The position numbers were made by a program, and so were the translations under genes. From Microbacterium sp. zg-Y625 (lineage in GTDB: Bacteria > Actinomycetota > Actinomycetes > Actinomycetales > Microbacteriaceae): a stretch of DNA of 64,000 nucleotides. The stretch lies in NCBI RefSeq assembly GCF_030246925.1, contig NZ_CP126740.1, forward strand, positions 1,054,001 to 1,118,000. The letters are read 5' to 3'. Positions 20,136-29,004 of the stretch are shown in pieces (position 1 is the stretch's first letter; the number at the start of each line of letters is the position of its first letter). The notes beneath the pieces are model-generated. The model was not told the origin of the DNA. It did not search any database and saw nothing but the letters and a program-made list of their open reading frames with translations.

Positions 20136-20852
20136 GTGGGCGTGCCGTCGCCAGTCATTCTCAAGCTCACCCCGCTTCCCGCGAAGCTCCCGGCGCCCGC
20201 GCCATTCGTGCAGACTGTGCGGCGGCTCCGCGCATCACATGCAAGCGTGCAGGCTCTGCTGGACAACCTGAGTGATCTCCGCGCCGCGAAGAAGGTGGAG
20301 GGGACCAAGCTCGCTCGGCTCGGTCACGCCGAAAGCGATCTTCTCCGCGCGGCCATCGTCTTCTCCGGGGCGGGCGTGGATGCGGTTCTGAAGCAACTCG
20401 TGCGCGACACACTGCCGATGCTGCTCAACGCGCACCCGCAGACGATCGACAAGTGGATGAAGTTCCTGAGCGATCTGAGCAAGCAGGAGCGGTCTGTCTA
20501 CGCGGTCCTGAGAAGCTCATCGGTCGATGAGGCTCTGCTGACTGCCTACATCGAATCGCTCACCACGCGCAGTCTTCAGGGCGAGGATGAACTCAAGAAT
20601 GTGCGCGACGCGTTGGGGCTTGACCTGAGGGTGTTCTCGAATCAGCGTCTGGAGTCGTTTCGAGACTTCTTCGCGGCGCGGAACATGATCGCTCACGAAC
20701 TCGATCTGAAGCCTTCCAGAGGTCAGGGAGACGCGGAGAAGCGTGACCGGAACATGAAGCCCTCGCTCGATCTCTGCAACAACGTCTTCTTGCTGCTGGT
20801 TGAGTACGTGCAAGCAACCGAAGAGCTCATCAACCCGCGTCTCGGTGTCTAG
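20136..20852 (+). CDS. HEPN-like protein of unknown function
   Basis: A 238-residue, mostly helical protein. ESDLLRAAIVFSGAGVDAVLKQLVRD (about residues 66-91) and ARNMIAHELD (181-190) stand out. The R182-N-M-I-A-H187 segment fits the R-x4-6-H motif of HEPN RNases, and the first segment resembles HEPN families of the RiboL-PSP type. HEPN proteins often act as RNA-cleaving toxins or defence effectors. No antitoxin or partner is adjacent. The GTG start is the first in frame, and GTG at 20142 is an alternative. It lies between a tRNA and an integrase remnant, with less GC-biased codon use than its neighbours, which points to transfer. Function is inferred only. Confidence 0.7.
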   Translation: MGVPSPVILKLTPLPAKLPAPAPFVQTVRRLRASHASVQALLDNLSDLRAAKKVEGTKLARLGHAESDLLRAAIVFSGAGVDAVLKQLVRDTLPMLLNAHPQTIDKWMKFLSDLSKQERSVYAVLRSSSVDEALLTAYIESLTTRSLQGEDELKNVRDALGLDLRVFSNQRLESFRDFFAARNMIAHELDLKPSRGQGDAEKRDRNMKPSLDLCNNVFLLLVEYVQATEELINPRLGV

Positions 20853-21074
20853 CTAGCCTCCGATGGCACGTACCGGCGCGGCCGCAACGCTCTGCTGGGC
20901 GATGTGAGCAGAGAACGCGGCGCGGTGGCGTGAGTAGTCCCGCGGGCGCAGGTGGGCGTAGACCTTGTCGGTGATGGCGTAGCTTGCGTGCCCCATCGCC
21001 CGGGACAGCTCGTGCATGTCGGTCGTGTGCACCTTCACCGGGCGACCCGCGATCAGCTTCGCCGACGAGACGGG
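20853..21074 (-). pseudogene. 3' remnant of a tyrosine integrase
   Basis: About 73 codons remain. The sequence ELSRAMGHASYAITDKVYAHL is the C-terminal integrase motif with the late catalytic His (GHAS) and the Tyr nucleophile (KVYAHL). The Arg and His-x-x-Arg parts are missing. Reading upstream in the same frame, the first codon met is the TGA that ends the UvrA-like gene at 21075-21077, so the 5' part was lost when the two sequences were joined. The fragment faces the tRNA-Pro, the layout seen in pSAM2-like elements. Confidence 0.75.
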
Positions 21075-23639
21075 TCAAAGGCTGAGGCGTTCGGCGAGAT
21101 ACGGCGCCGTGCGGCTCGCGGGGTCTTTCGCCACGGCATCCGGTGTTCCCGTCGCGACGATGCGTCCGCCGGCATCTCCACCCGACGGGCCGAGGTCGAT
21201 GATCCAGTCCGCGGCGGCGACGACATCCATCTCGTGCTCGACGACCACGACCGTGTCTCCCGAGTCGACCAGCGCGTGCAGCTGCGCGAGCAGCCGCCGG
21301 ACATCGGCGGGATGCAGACCCGTCGTCGGCTCGTCGAGCAGGTAGAGGGTGTGGCCTCGGCGCAAACGCTGCAACTCGGTCGCCAGCTTGATGCGTTGTG
21401 CCTCGCCGCCCGACAGCTCGGTCGCGGGCTGCCCGAGTCGCAGATAGCCGAGTCCGACGTCGAGGAGGGCCTGCAGGCTGCGGGCAGCCGCCGGCACCGG
21501 CGCGAGGAAGTCGGATGCCTGCTCGACCGTCAGCGCGAGCACATCGGCGATCGTCTTGCCGTTGTGGGCGACCTCGAGAGTCTCTGCATTGTACCGGGCG
21601 CCGTGACAGGTCGGGCAGCGACCATAGCTGCCGGGCAGGAAGAGGAGCTCCACCGACACGAACCCCTCGCCGAGGCAGGTCTCGCAGCGTCCACCGGCGA
21701 CGTTGAACGAGAAGCGTCCGGCGGTATACCCGCGCTCGCGAGCGAGGTCGGTCTTCGCGAAGGTCGTCCGGACCGCGTCGAACAGGCCCGTGTATGTCGC
21801 CAGGTTCGATCGAGGGGTGCGTCCGATCGGCTTCTGATCCACGCGCACGAGGCGGTCGATGTGCTCGAGCCCCGTGGCACGGCGCACCGTCAGCGTGTCG
21901 GCGTGCGCATCCGGGAGCGTCGCCTCGGTGAGACCTGCGTCATCGCCTGCGGGGTCGGTGGTCGTGGCGTCGTCGTCCGGATCATCGATGCCGTCGTCGC
22001 GGCCGGAGCGCAGATGCTCGCGCACGACATCACGCAGCACGCGGCTCACGAGCGTTGACTTGCCCGACCCTGAGACACCGGTGACCGCGACGAAGGTGCC
22101 GAGCGGGATGGCCGCATCGACGTCGGCGAGGTTGTGCAGCGTGATGCCCTCGACGGTGAGCCAGTTCGCGGGCTCGCGCACGTCGCGGCGGTCTGCCGCC
22201 GCGGTGCCCTGATCAGGGAAGAGGAACGGCCGGGTGACGGATGCTTCGACCGCGGCGAGTCCGTCGACCGCTCCGCTGTAGAGCACGTCACCACCGCCCT
22301 CGCCCGCTCCGGGGCCGACGTCGACGATCCAGTCGGCGTGGCGGACGACATCCATGTTGTGCTCGACCACGAAAACCGAGTTGCCCGAGCGTTTGAGCTG
22401 CTCCAAGACATCGAGCAACGGCTCCGCATCGGCGGGGTGCAGGCCGGCCGACGGCTCGTCGAGCACGTAGATGACACCGAAGAGCCCTGACCGCAGCTGG
22501 GTGGCGAGCCGCAGCCGCTGCATCTCGCCGGGGGAGAGCGTGGTCGTCACCCGGCCGAGCCCGAGGTACCCGAGGCCGAGGTCGGTGAGCACGGTGATGC
22601 GCGCCAGTAGATCGGTGGTGAGAGCGACGGCAACATCGGTGCGCTCGCCGGAGAGCGTGGTCGGCAGCGCGTGAGCCGCATCCGTGAGCTGCGTGGTCGG
22701 GCGCAGCACCTCGGCGAGTTCGGCCATCGGGAGGGCGTTGAGCTCGGCGATCGTGCGCCCGGCGAACGTGACGGCCAGTGCCTCGCGGCGAAGACCTGTG
22801 CCGTGGCAGAGCGGGCACGGGCCCGACCGCACGAACTGCAACACCTTCGAGCGCATCATCTGGCTCTTCGAGTCGGCCAGCGTGTGGAAGACGTACTTCT
22901 TCGCACTCCAGAACATGCCGTTGTAGGGCTTCGCCACGCGGTCGCGCTGAGGGGTGATCTGCACGACCGGCTGTTCGTCGGTGAAGAGGATCCAGTCGCG
23001 GTCGGCCTGATCGAGGTCGTGCCACGGGCGCTCGACGTCGTACCCGAGCGCGATGGTGATGTCTCGCAGGTTCTTCGCCTGCCACGCACCCGGCCAGGCG
23101 GCGATGGCGCCATCGCGGATGCTCAGCGAGGGATCGGGTACCAGCGAATCCTCGGTGACGGTGTGCGAGACGCCGATGCCATGGCACTCGGGGCAGGCGC
23201 CGGCTGCGGTGTTCGGCGAGAACGCATCGGAGTCGAGGCGCGTCGTGAACCCTTCGGGGAAGGTGCCGGCGCGGGAGAACAGCATCCGGAGCGAGTTCGA
23301 CAGTGTGGTGACGGTACCGACGCTCGATCGCGAGCTGGGGGCGCCGCGGCGCTGCTGCAGTGCGACGGCTGGGGGTAGGCCCGAGATCGACTCGACGTGC
23401 GGATCATGACCCTGCTGGATGAGGCGCCGTGCATAGGGGGCGACGGATTCGAGGTAGCGGCGCTGGGCCTCGGTGAAGATGGTGCCGAATGCCAGGGATG
23501 ACTTGCCCGATCCGGAGACGCCAGTGAACGCGACGATCCTGTCGCGCGGCACATCGACGTCGACGTTCCTGAGGTTGTTCTCGTTGGCGCCGCGAACGCG
23601 GACGAACGCATCGGTCGGTTCGTTCGGTGTTCCGGGCAT
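21075..23639 (-). CDS. UvrA-like ABC excinuclease ATPase
   Basis: An 854-residue protein with two ABC ATPase modules: Walker A GVSGSGKSSLAF (about residues 40-51) and GVSGSGKSTLVSR, signatures LSPGEMQRLRLATQL and LSGGEAQRIKLATEL, and D-loops after VLDEPSAGLHP and LLDEPTTGLHP. Zinc-finger cysteine pairs are seen (CPECHG, CPLCHG, CETCLG, CPTCHG). It is shorter than housekeeping UvrA (about 950) and lacks much of the insertion used to bind UvrB. This fits the UvrA2/DrrC-like class linked to resistance to DNA-binding drugs; that role is inferred. It stands alone, with an integrase remnant abutting its stop codon. Confidence 0.88.
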   Translation of the reverse strand: MPGTPNEPTDAFVRVRGANENNLRNVDVDVPRDRIVAFTGVSGSGKSSLAFGTIFTEAQRRYLESVAPYARRLIQQGHDPHVESISGLPPAVALQQRRGAPSSRSSVGTVTTLSNSLRMLFSRAGTFPEGFTTRLDSDAFSPNTAAGACPECHGIGVSHTVTEDSLVPDPSLSIRDGAIAAWPGAWQAKNLRDITIALGYDVERPWHDLDQADRDWILFTDEQPVVQITPQRDRVAKPYNGMFWSAKKYVFHTLADSKSQMMRSKVLQFVRSGPCPLCHGTGLRREALAVTFAGRTIAELNALPMAELAEVLRPTTQLTDAAHALPTTLSGERTDVAVALTTDLLARITVLTDLGLGYLGLGRVTTTLSPGEMQRLRLATQLRSGLFGVIYVLDEPSAGLHPADAEPLLDVLEQLKRSGNSVFVVEHNMDVVRHADWIVDVGPGAGEGGGDVLYSGAVDGLAAVEASVTRPFLFPDQGTAAADRRDVREPANWLTVEGITLHNLADVDAAIPLGTFVAVTGVSGSGKSTLVSRVLRDVVREHLRSGRDDGIDDPDDDATTTDPAGDDAGLTEATLPDAHADTLTVRRATGLEHIDRLVRVDQKPIGRTPRSNLATYTGLFDAVRTTFAKTDLARERGYTAGRFSFNVAGGRCETCLGEGFVSVELLFLPGSYGRCPTCHGARYNAETLEVAHNGKTIADVLALTVEQASDFLAPVPAAARSLQALLDVGLGYLRLGQPATELSGGEAQRIKLATELQRLRRGHTLYLLDEPTTGLHPADVRRLLAQLHALVDSGDTVVVVEHEMDVVAAADWIIDLGPSGGDAGGRIVATGTPDAVAKDPASRTAPYLAERLSL

Positions 23640-23698
23640 CGGTCGAGTGTATCCGTGGGGCTCTGGGGGCGAGGTGAGGGGGCGGTGCGCGCCACCTC

Positions 23699-23878
23699 GA
23701 CTCCGAGAAGACCCAGATCATCTCGCTTGAGCTCGCCATCCGAGGCTTCTTCCCCGTCCACCGCGGAGAGTTCTCCGTGTCCCTCGCCATGACGTACGAC
23801 GACATCGGCATTCATCGAAATGCTCAAGGAGATCGTGATCGAACTGGAGACGGCCTGACTGACGGCCTCGGGGGCCGG
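23699..23878 (+). pseudogene. Frameshifted coding remnant, identity unknown
   Basis: One frame reads DSEKTQIISLELAIRGFFPV and continues HRGEFSVSLAMTYDD. After a shift of frame near 23810 the sequence continues AFIEMLKEIVIELETA and stops. Both pieces look like real protein and together suggest a short broken gene end. I do not recognise the family. Confidence 0.4.
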
Positions 23879-23965
23879 ATGGCCCTCGAGGCGACCAGGG
23901 CTGCAGGTCCAACCGCCCCTAGCAGTGCGGTCCCCCACAGATCGACTGCGGCCGGCCAGGTCCAC

Positions 23966-24002
23966 TTGCTTACAGGAAAACTGAGCACCAGTTACAGGAA
24001 AT
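23966..24002 (+). repeat. Two direct copies of TTACAGGAAA
   Basis: CTTACAGGAAAA and GTTACAGGAAAT occur 21 bases apart, two helical turns, in a locally AT-richer stretch. Paired sites like this are typical of recombination accessory or excisionase binding, but the assignment is a guess from context. Confidence 0.35.
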
Positions 24003-24068
24003 GCAGGAACGGCACACCACCGCGATCCGCACCAGGAATAGTTCTGCCAACAGCCCACGGTTGTGGCA

Positions 24069-24096
24069 AAGGGTCGGCTCCTCGGAGCCGGCCCTT
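24069..24096 (+). terminator. Hairpin terminator
   Basis: AAGGGTCGGCTCC (24069-24081) pairs with GGAGCCGGCCCTT (24084-24096) with one G-T pair and a 2-base loop. It can act on either strand. No intact gene ends just before it, so it may be left from the lost element. Confidence 0.6.
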
Positions 24097-24159
24097 CGTC
24101 GTTGCCGCGAGTGATCATAGGGCGCATCCCGACCGGGAACTCCCCGCTGTTCCGCTCCG

Positions 24160-24241
24160 GTTACCCCCGGATGGCCGGGCGCCGCCGCGCTACGCGCTTC
24201 CTGGGTATGGACACCGAGAACAACCTGTCGCTCGAGCATTG
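24160..24241 (+). repeat. Diverged direct repeat, copy A
   Basis: These 82 bases align to 35027-35105 with about 15 mismatches and one 3-base gap (hand alignment). The best conserved part is CCCCCGGATGGCCGGGCG at the left and CTCGAGCA at the right. A small stem CCCGG-ATGG-CCGGG is kept in both copies. Confidence 0.7.
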
Positions 24242-24300
24242 AGGGCTCGAGCAGCTCTTCAACATCAACGAGCTCGCCGAGTATCTGTGCGTGCCGGTGG
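24207..24300 (+). pseudogene. Excisionase-like helix-turn-helix remnant
   Basis: From ATG 24207 the frame reads MDTENNLSLEH, then TGA (24240-24242), then in the same frame GLEQLFNINELAEYLCVPV. The last part matches the start of excisionase-type HTH proteins (L-x-N/S-x-x-E-L-A-E-Y-L-x-V-P). The recognition half is missing because homology stops at 24300. The in-frame stop and truncation mark a dead gene. An excisionase near an integrase remnant fits one decayed element. Confidence 0.55.
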
Positions 24301-25014
24301 TCAGCGCCTTCGGTGCCGCTCGACGCCAGCAGCTGTCAGCATCGCGGCGGAGACGAAGGACGCGATGGCGATGCCGGGCGTGAGGGCGGTGCCAAGGAGC
24401 ACCAAACCCACGCCGACCCACAGCACCAGTGGCGACCAGCGGCGCGACGTCAAGGCTCCCACAGCTCCCACGAGCAGTGCGAGGGCGCAGGTCGCGAGAC
24501 CGAGGAGCACTGTCGAGATCCACAGGCTTACACCCGTCTCGCCGTCGGGTCGGGGACCGGTGTAGGCAGTTGCGGCATAGAACGTCCAGAAGCCCACCCA
24601 CGCCAATGAGACCGCCGCGAAGACGAGATACACGACCGAGCGACCAGTTGACGGCCGGGCGACAGCGACGAGAAGCCCAGCGAGCAGAAGCGAACCCGAC
24701 ATCCCGCCAAGAACGACGACCACCCCGAGGTATCCGATGCCGTCCGCGCACGCCCAGGAGCCGTCCGGACCCCATTCACCGCCGATGCCCCACGAGCAGT
24801 TGAAGTGAAGCGATCCGCGCACAAGGCCAACTGAGCCTCCCGCGAAGAGGAAGGCAAGCAGTCCTCCGAGCACGACCACCACCGCTACTGCCGCCGTCTG
24901 CCCGCGTTCGGGTCGCGCCGATGTCGTGCTCGGCCCAGCGGCATCCATTGACGGGGTGGTCACCGTCCCGACGCTACCGGTCCCGCCTCTGCCCTGAGAA
25001 GGGTCGTGCCCCAT
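24301..25014 (-). CDS. Membrane protein of unknown function
   Basis: A protein of about 237 residues. After a Gly/Ser/Thr-rich N terminus it has about five hydrophobic segments, including AAVAVVVVLGGLLAFLFAGG, VVVVLGGMSGSLLLAGLLVA, VVYLVFAAVSLAWVGFWTFY and LVLWVGVGLVLLGTALTPG. The loop after the first segment carries two cysteines (NCSWGIGG, WACADG) that could form a disulfide. The start is uncertain: ATG 25014 is used, and an in-frame codon at 25134 and ATG 24948 are alternatives. The 3' end abuts the excisionase remnant. No family recognised. Confidence 0.7.
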   Translation of the reverse strand: MGHDPSQGRGGTGSVGTVTTPSMDAAGPSTTSARPERGQTAAVAVVVVLGGLLAFLFAGGSVGLVRGSLHFNCSWGIGGEWGPDGSWACADGIGYLGVVVVLGGMSGSLLLAGLLVAVARPSTGRSVVYLVFAAVSLAWVGFWTFYAATAYTGPRPDGETGVSLWISTVLLGLATCALALLVGAVGALTSRRWSPLVLWVGVGLVLLGTALTPGIAIASFVSAAMLTAAGVERHRRR

Positions 25015-25213
25015 GTGAGTTGAGACACGCGTCCGGAAGGACGCTGCTGAAACGTCACCGGCGAGCGCAGGCGCCGCTGAGACATCACGATCAGTCGGTA
25101 CGCCTGTCGTCAGTGCCGCTGACAACGTGCGCAATCACCAAGTGTGTTGACAGGTCTCCGAACGGGGTCCACGCTGACACCCGGGTGCCGGCTCGAGTCT
25201 GATCGGATGCGCG

Positions 25214-27991
25214 ATGAGCGAAATCGATTTCCAGGTCGACGTAGGGCGATTTCTCGCGGCGCAGCGCAGCTATCTACGGAGGCTCGCCCTCTGTCCGCCG
25301 GTGCTCCCCGCGGTCGGTGGCATGCAGCTCGTGCTGGATCGGGTGGATGTCGGCAGCAGCCGCCTCCGTCACGATGAGCCGACCACGTTCGACGTGGCCT
25401 ACGTCCAGCGGGGTGACGTGGTCCGCGAGCGGGATGCCTCGAAGGGCTTCCGGACGGTGCTCGAGCAGGATCTCGTGCTGCAACTGACGACCGATGCCGA
25501 CATCCGTGGCAATCCGAACGTGGACCCACCGCTCGTAGCCTGGCCAGTGACGATGTTCTACGAGCTGACGGCGTTCTCGGTCGACGACGACTGCTGTCTC
25601 AAGGCGGTGCCCATCAGGGTCGAGTTCGGGCCGCCGCCAGCTCTTCCCGTCCCGGTGCCGCCCGGGGTCAGTGCTGCGCTGGAGTCGTACGTCTCGGGCC
25701 AGATGCGCCTGTTCGCTCCGTCGGGCACCGTGAGGCTGGGGCTGGACTCGCTCAAGCTGCCGACCGGATTCCTCAACGCGGGGCTCAGCGTCGACGACAT
25801 CGGGACGACGCTCGTCATCCGCGTCGAGATCCGCGCCTCGCAGGATCTGCGCTGGGCGGCGTGGGAGAACTTCCACAAGGGATTCATCGTCGACCGTCGC
25901 CAGGGGCGGGATTGGGCGCTCTACGTCCCGGCCGCCTACATCACCCACCGCGTCGTCAACGAGGTCTGGCGCCAGCTACCGCGCAACGACGACCTCGAGA
26001 CCTATCCGAGCGCGGACTACGTGCCGCTCGCCGGCAGGGCGCGGCTCGACGTCGACGTGCTGGCCATCTATCACCTCGTCGAGGTGGACGAGATCGACCT
26101 CGACATCACCGTGTCGGCGCAGCCGCGTGTCTCGCTCACCATGTGGATCGACCGGCCGAACCGCTTGAGCGCCGAGATCGACTTCGCAGGGATCGTCAAC
26201 CCCGTCGGGGGACTCAGCAACTTGGTGGTCGCGCTGCTCGACGGCTTCGGTATCCCGTTCCGCGCCTTCCTCTACCACCTGATCGGCGAGGCGATTGTCG
26301 ACGCGGTCGGCGAGCAGCCGCAGACCGCGGTGTCGCAGCCGGACGCCGCCAAAGTGCGCGTCGATCGCGACGTGCTCATCCCAGGGATCGCCGGCGTCGC
26401 GCGAGCGACCGCCACCGATCTCATCGCGCATCCGGACGGGATCGCCATCGCCGGCGCGTTCCAGATCAGCGAGCCGACGAACGCCGTGGTGGAGCTGCTG
26501 GGCGTCAGCCCGTTCGCGAAGCACGTGCCGCGCGTGTCGTGCGGCGCAGCGTCGATGGCGCTCATCGCCCTGTTCGGGTCGGAGCCTGAGCGTTTCGAGA
26601 TCCTGCGCGCCGGCGTGTCGCTCGGCAACCGCGGAACCGCGCCCCTGCGGCTGTGCGCGGCGCCTGCGCTCCAACGGCTCGACGGTCCGGTGCAGCCGGC
26701 CGACATCCGCGTCGACGACGTCAGCCTTCCGATCGAAGTGTCCATGGGCATAGGGATGCCGCAGCCCGCGTACTACGACGCAGCCTTCCCGATCGACCTC
26801 ATGGTGCGGACAAACGGCGGCACACGGTTCATCCGGTTCGACCCCCCGCCCGTCGTGACTCAGGCCGACCTCGACCGGCTGCAGGCTGAGCTGCTCGTCA
26901 AGATCGGGGATTGTCAGCAGCTCGTCGACCCGTGGTTCAAGGGGCATCGCGGCTACAACGTGCACTGGTCTCCTCGTCCGCCCGAGGACGGGCACGGGGT
27001 GCTCCACCACTGGGAGGTGCTCGTCGACGGCCTGCCCGACGGAGAGCGACTCGAGCTGCGCGAGCTCGAGGGCGAGGTGCTCGCAAGCGCGATCGGCGTG
27101 GCCGGTTCGCCCACACGGGTATCGGTAGTCGTCACGCCTTCGGGCCGGGACCGCGAGGTGAGCATCGTGCGCGTCGGAGAGAACCATCAGGAGTTCGCCC
27201 AGGACGCGCCTGCCCGCGGGCTGCAGATCCGTCAGGCCGACCTCATCGTCGTGGGCGAGGTGCCGCTTTCGCAGCCCGTCCGCGGCGTCGGGCTCGCGCA
27301 GCTGCCCGACGGGCCCGCCATCGTCGCGATGCTGGGCGACCGGGTGCAGGCGTTCGACCTGCGCGAAGGCGCCGCAACGGGCGAGGTCGGGGCATGGCCG
27401 GGACGCTTCCACGGGATGTTGCGCGTCGGCGAAGGAACACTGCTCTACGGGGATGACGGGATCTCCCAGCTGCGGCCCGACGGACGGCTCGTGCGCACCG
27501 GCATCCGCAGAGCCGTCGTCGATGCCGAGCGTGCAGCCGATGGCGCGTACCTAGTGACATCGGATCGAGTGCTCGAGGTCGGAGCGGATCTGTCGATCCT
27601 GCGCGAGAGCGACCGGCCCGACGTGACGAGCGTCGGACGGCTCGGGGTGAACGTGTTGCTTGGCCACGCCGAGGGCATCGATACGGCCGACGCCGGCCTG
27701 CGGCTGCGCGGCGGCGGCGAGCAGCGGCGCGGCGGCGAGCGCCCGGCGCTTCCGGCCGTGCGGACGCTCTCGCGCGCCGGCCGGATGCGCCGGAGTGGCC
27801 TGCTCGCCCGATGGGATGACGGCAGCGCCGGCCTGCTCGAAGACCACGACGGTGAGCCGGTCGAGGTCGCGCACTTCGCCGAGCCGCCGCTGCTCGCAAA
27901 CGCCCTGCGGATCGGCGCCCGGCTGATCATCGCCGACGACAGCGCAGAGCGCCTGCGGGTGCTGCGCATGGGGCGGAGTGTCACGCTCTGA
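25214..27991 (+). CDS. 925-residue protein of unknown function
   Basis: A large soluble-looking protein with no signal peptide, no transmembrane helix and no nucleotide-binding or catalytic motif that I recognise. Residues about 1-300 are rich in alternating polar/hydrophobic strands (VLEQDLVLQLTTDADIRGN, VSLTMWIDRPNRLSAEIDF). Residues about 330-365 form an amphipathic, hydrophobic helical stretch (NLVVALLDGFGIPFRAFL). This pattern recalls tubular lipid-binding (TULIP) domains, but that is a guess. From about 675 to the end, repeated short strands with Gly/Asp turns (PAIVAMLGDRVQAFDLR, GTLLYGDDGISQLRPDG, GAYLVTSDRVLEVGADL) suggest a beta-propeller. It stands alone in an accessory block. The ATG at 25214 has no obvious ribosome site. 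Confidence 0.8.
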   Translation: MSEIDFQVDVGRFLAAQRSYLRRLALCPPVLPAVGGMQLVLDRVDVGSSRLRHDEPTTFDVAYVQRGDVVRERDASKGFRTVLEQDLVLQLTTDADIRGNPNVDPPLVAWPVTMFYELTAFSVDDDCCLKAVPIRVEFGPPPALPVPVPPGVSAALESYVSGQMRLFAPSGTVRLGLDSLKLPTGFLNAGLSVDDIGTTLVIRVEIRASQDLRWAAWENFHKGFIVDRRQGRDWALYVPAAYITHRVVNEVWRQLPRNDDLETYPSADYVPLAGRARLDVDVLAIYHLVEVDEIDLDITVSAQPRVSLTMWIDRPNRLSAEIDFAGIVNPVGGLSNLVVALLDGFGIPFRAFLYHLIGEAIVDAVGEQPQTAVSQPDAAKVRVDRDVLIPGIAGVARATATDLIAHPDGIAIAGAFQISEPTNAVVELLGVSPFAKHVPRVSCGAASMALIALFGSEPERFEILRAGVSLGNRGTAPLRLCAAPALQRLDGPVQPADIRVDDVSLPIEVSMGIGMPQPAYYDAAFPIDLMVRTNGGTRFIRFDPPPVVTQADLDRLQAELLVKIGDCQQLVDPWFKGHRGYNVHWSPRPPEDGHGVLHHWEVLVDGLPDGERLELRELEGEVLASAIGVAGSPTRVSVVVTPSGRDREVSIVRVGENHQEFAQDAPARGLQIRQADLIVVGEVPLSQPVRGVGLAQLPDGPAIVAMLGDRVQAFDLREGAATGEVGAWPGRFHGMLRVGEGTLLYGDDGISQLRPDGRLVRTGIRRAVVDAERAADGAYLVTSDRVLEVGADLSILRESDRPDVTSVGRLGVNVLLGHAEGIDTADAGLRLRGGGEQRRGGERPALPAVRTLSRAGRMRRSGLLARWDDGSAGLLEDHDGEPVEVAHFAEPPLLANALRIGARLIIADDSAERLRVLRMGRSVTL

Positions 27992-28153
27992 CGGATCGGC
28001 GACTCGTCTGCGACGCCAGCCCATCCGGCCGAATCCGTCTTCGGCCACCACTCGATGATCTCCATGCGGCCACCGTCGCACCGGATGGAGTCGACCGAAA
28101 GCTAGTCGGCCACGTGCAGATGCCGGTCCCTCGTTGCACGCTGCCGGTCCCCT

Positions 28154-28435
28154 CTATATTGCTTGGCGGAGCGCTCGGCCCAATCGCGTGATCGCGGAGT
28201 CCACTTCCGACGTTCCCGCATCCTGGAATGAACCCATCCCACCTGCATAGAGGCGGAGGGCATCTCTGGCAGCCGAACGCAGCTCCTGCGAACTGGTGAT
28301 GCCCTTGAACTGCAACTCGAGCCGCTCGGCAGATTGACCGCGACGTGGATCGTCATCGCGGATGGCGGCAGAGCGCAGCTGCGCGATGGCGCTCTGGATC
28401 TCTTCGACTCTCTCAGCTACAGACGGCATGACCAC
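28154..28435 (-). CDS. Small hypothetical protein
   Basis: A 93-residue, mostly helical protein with no membrane segment. The stretch DALRLYAGGMGSFQDAGTSE is characteristic-looking and recalls a small domain family of unknown function (DUF6966-like, from memory). Start is GTG 28435; ATG 28429 two codons later is equally possible. A run of ten C (28466-28475) lies just upstream of the start. No operon partner. Confidence 0.65.
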   Translation of the reverse strand: MVMPSVAERVEEIQSAIAQLRSAAIRDDDPRRGQSAERLELQFKGITSSQELRSAARDALRLYAGGMGSFQDAGTSEVDSAITRLGRALRQAI

Positions 28436-28551
28436 ACGCTATTCGACCGAACCAGTCCAAGGTTGCCCCCCCCCCGATGACCGGTCCGTCGCGCGACAGC
28501 TTCCCTACCGTAGGCGGATCGGTTGTCGGACGAGCACGATAAGTTGTCCGC

Positions 28552-29004
28552 GTGGCGCGACTTCTCATCACCGGCATGTCGGGCGCGGGCAAGTCCACCC
28601 TTCTCAGTGAACTCAGTCGTCGCGGACACCATACGGTCGACACTGACTACGAAGATTGGACCGACCACGATGGCGGGCCCTGGAACGCATCCCGGATGAC
28701 TGCCTTGCTGGAGTCGCACCGAGACGTGGTTGTTGCCGGCACCGCGGAGAATCAGGCGACCTTCTACGACCGCTTCGATCACGTGATCCTCCTAAGCGCA
28801 CCCGTCGATGTGTTGCTCGAACGAGTCACCCTCCGAACGAACAACCCGTACGGGCATTCGCCGGAGCAACGCCACGAGATTCGACGGTACGTCGCGGAGG
28901 TGGAACCCATGCTGCGCCGAGGGGCCGACCTGGAGCTTGACGGGCTTCGCCCCGTTAGCGATCTCGCTGATGCCGTCGAGTCGTTGATGACCGAAGTCTG
29001 CTGA
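28552..29004 (+). CDS. P-loop NTPase / kinase-like protein
   Basis: A 150-residue protein of the small adenylate/shikimate-kinase-like ATPase fold. The Walker A motif GMSGAGKST is at residues 8-16, HTVDTDYEDW marks the substrate-side strand end, and VVVAGTAENQATFYDRFDHVI follows. LLERVTLRTNNPYGHSPEQR provides lid-type arginines. The substrate is unknown. The start is GTG 28552, which has no clear ribosome site and follows GATAAG closely, so translation may be leaderless. It stands alone. Confidence 0.82.
   Translation: MARLLITGMSGAGKSTLLSELSRRGHHTVDTDYEDWTDHDGGPWNASRMTALLESHRDVVVAGTAENQATFYDRFDHVILLSAPVDVLLERVTLRTNNPYGHSPEQRHEIRRYVAEVEPMLRRGADLELDGLRPVSDLADAVESLMTEVC

Larger units (their letters stand above)
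23640..24300. other. Intergenic stretch of decayed sequence
   Basis: This 661-base gap has no intact gene. It holds a frameshifted coding fragment (23699-23878), two copies of a TTACAGGAAA motif, a hairpin, one copy of a diverged repeat and an excisionase-like remnant, each listed separately. Composition varies sharply along it, as expected for joined debris. Confidence 0.7.

Noticed and set aside
23966-24002. A CRISPR-like pair of short repeats
   Set aside because: Only two copies of a 10-base motif with a 21-base period; no array, no cas gene.
28466-28475. A run of ten C as a phase-variable switch
   Set aside because: It lies between two genes, not in a coding frame, and is not placed between -35 and -10 elements I can recognise. 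A sequencing length error is equally likely.
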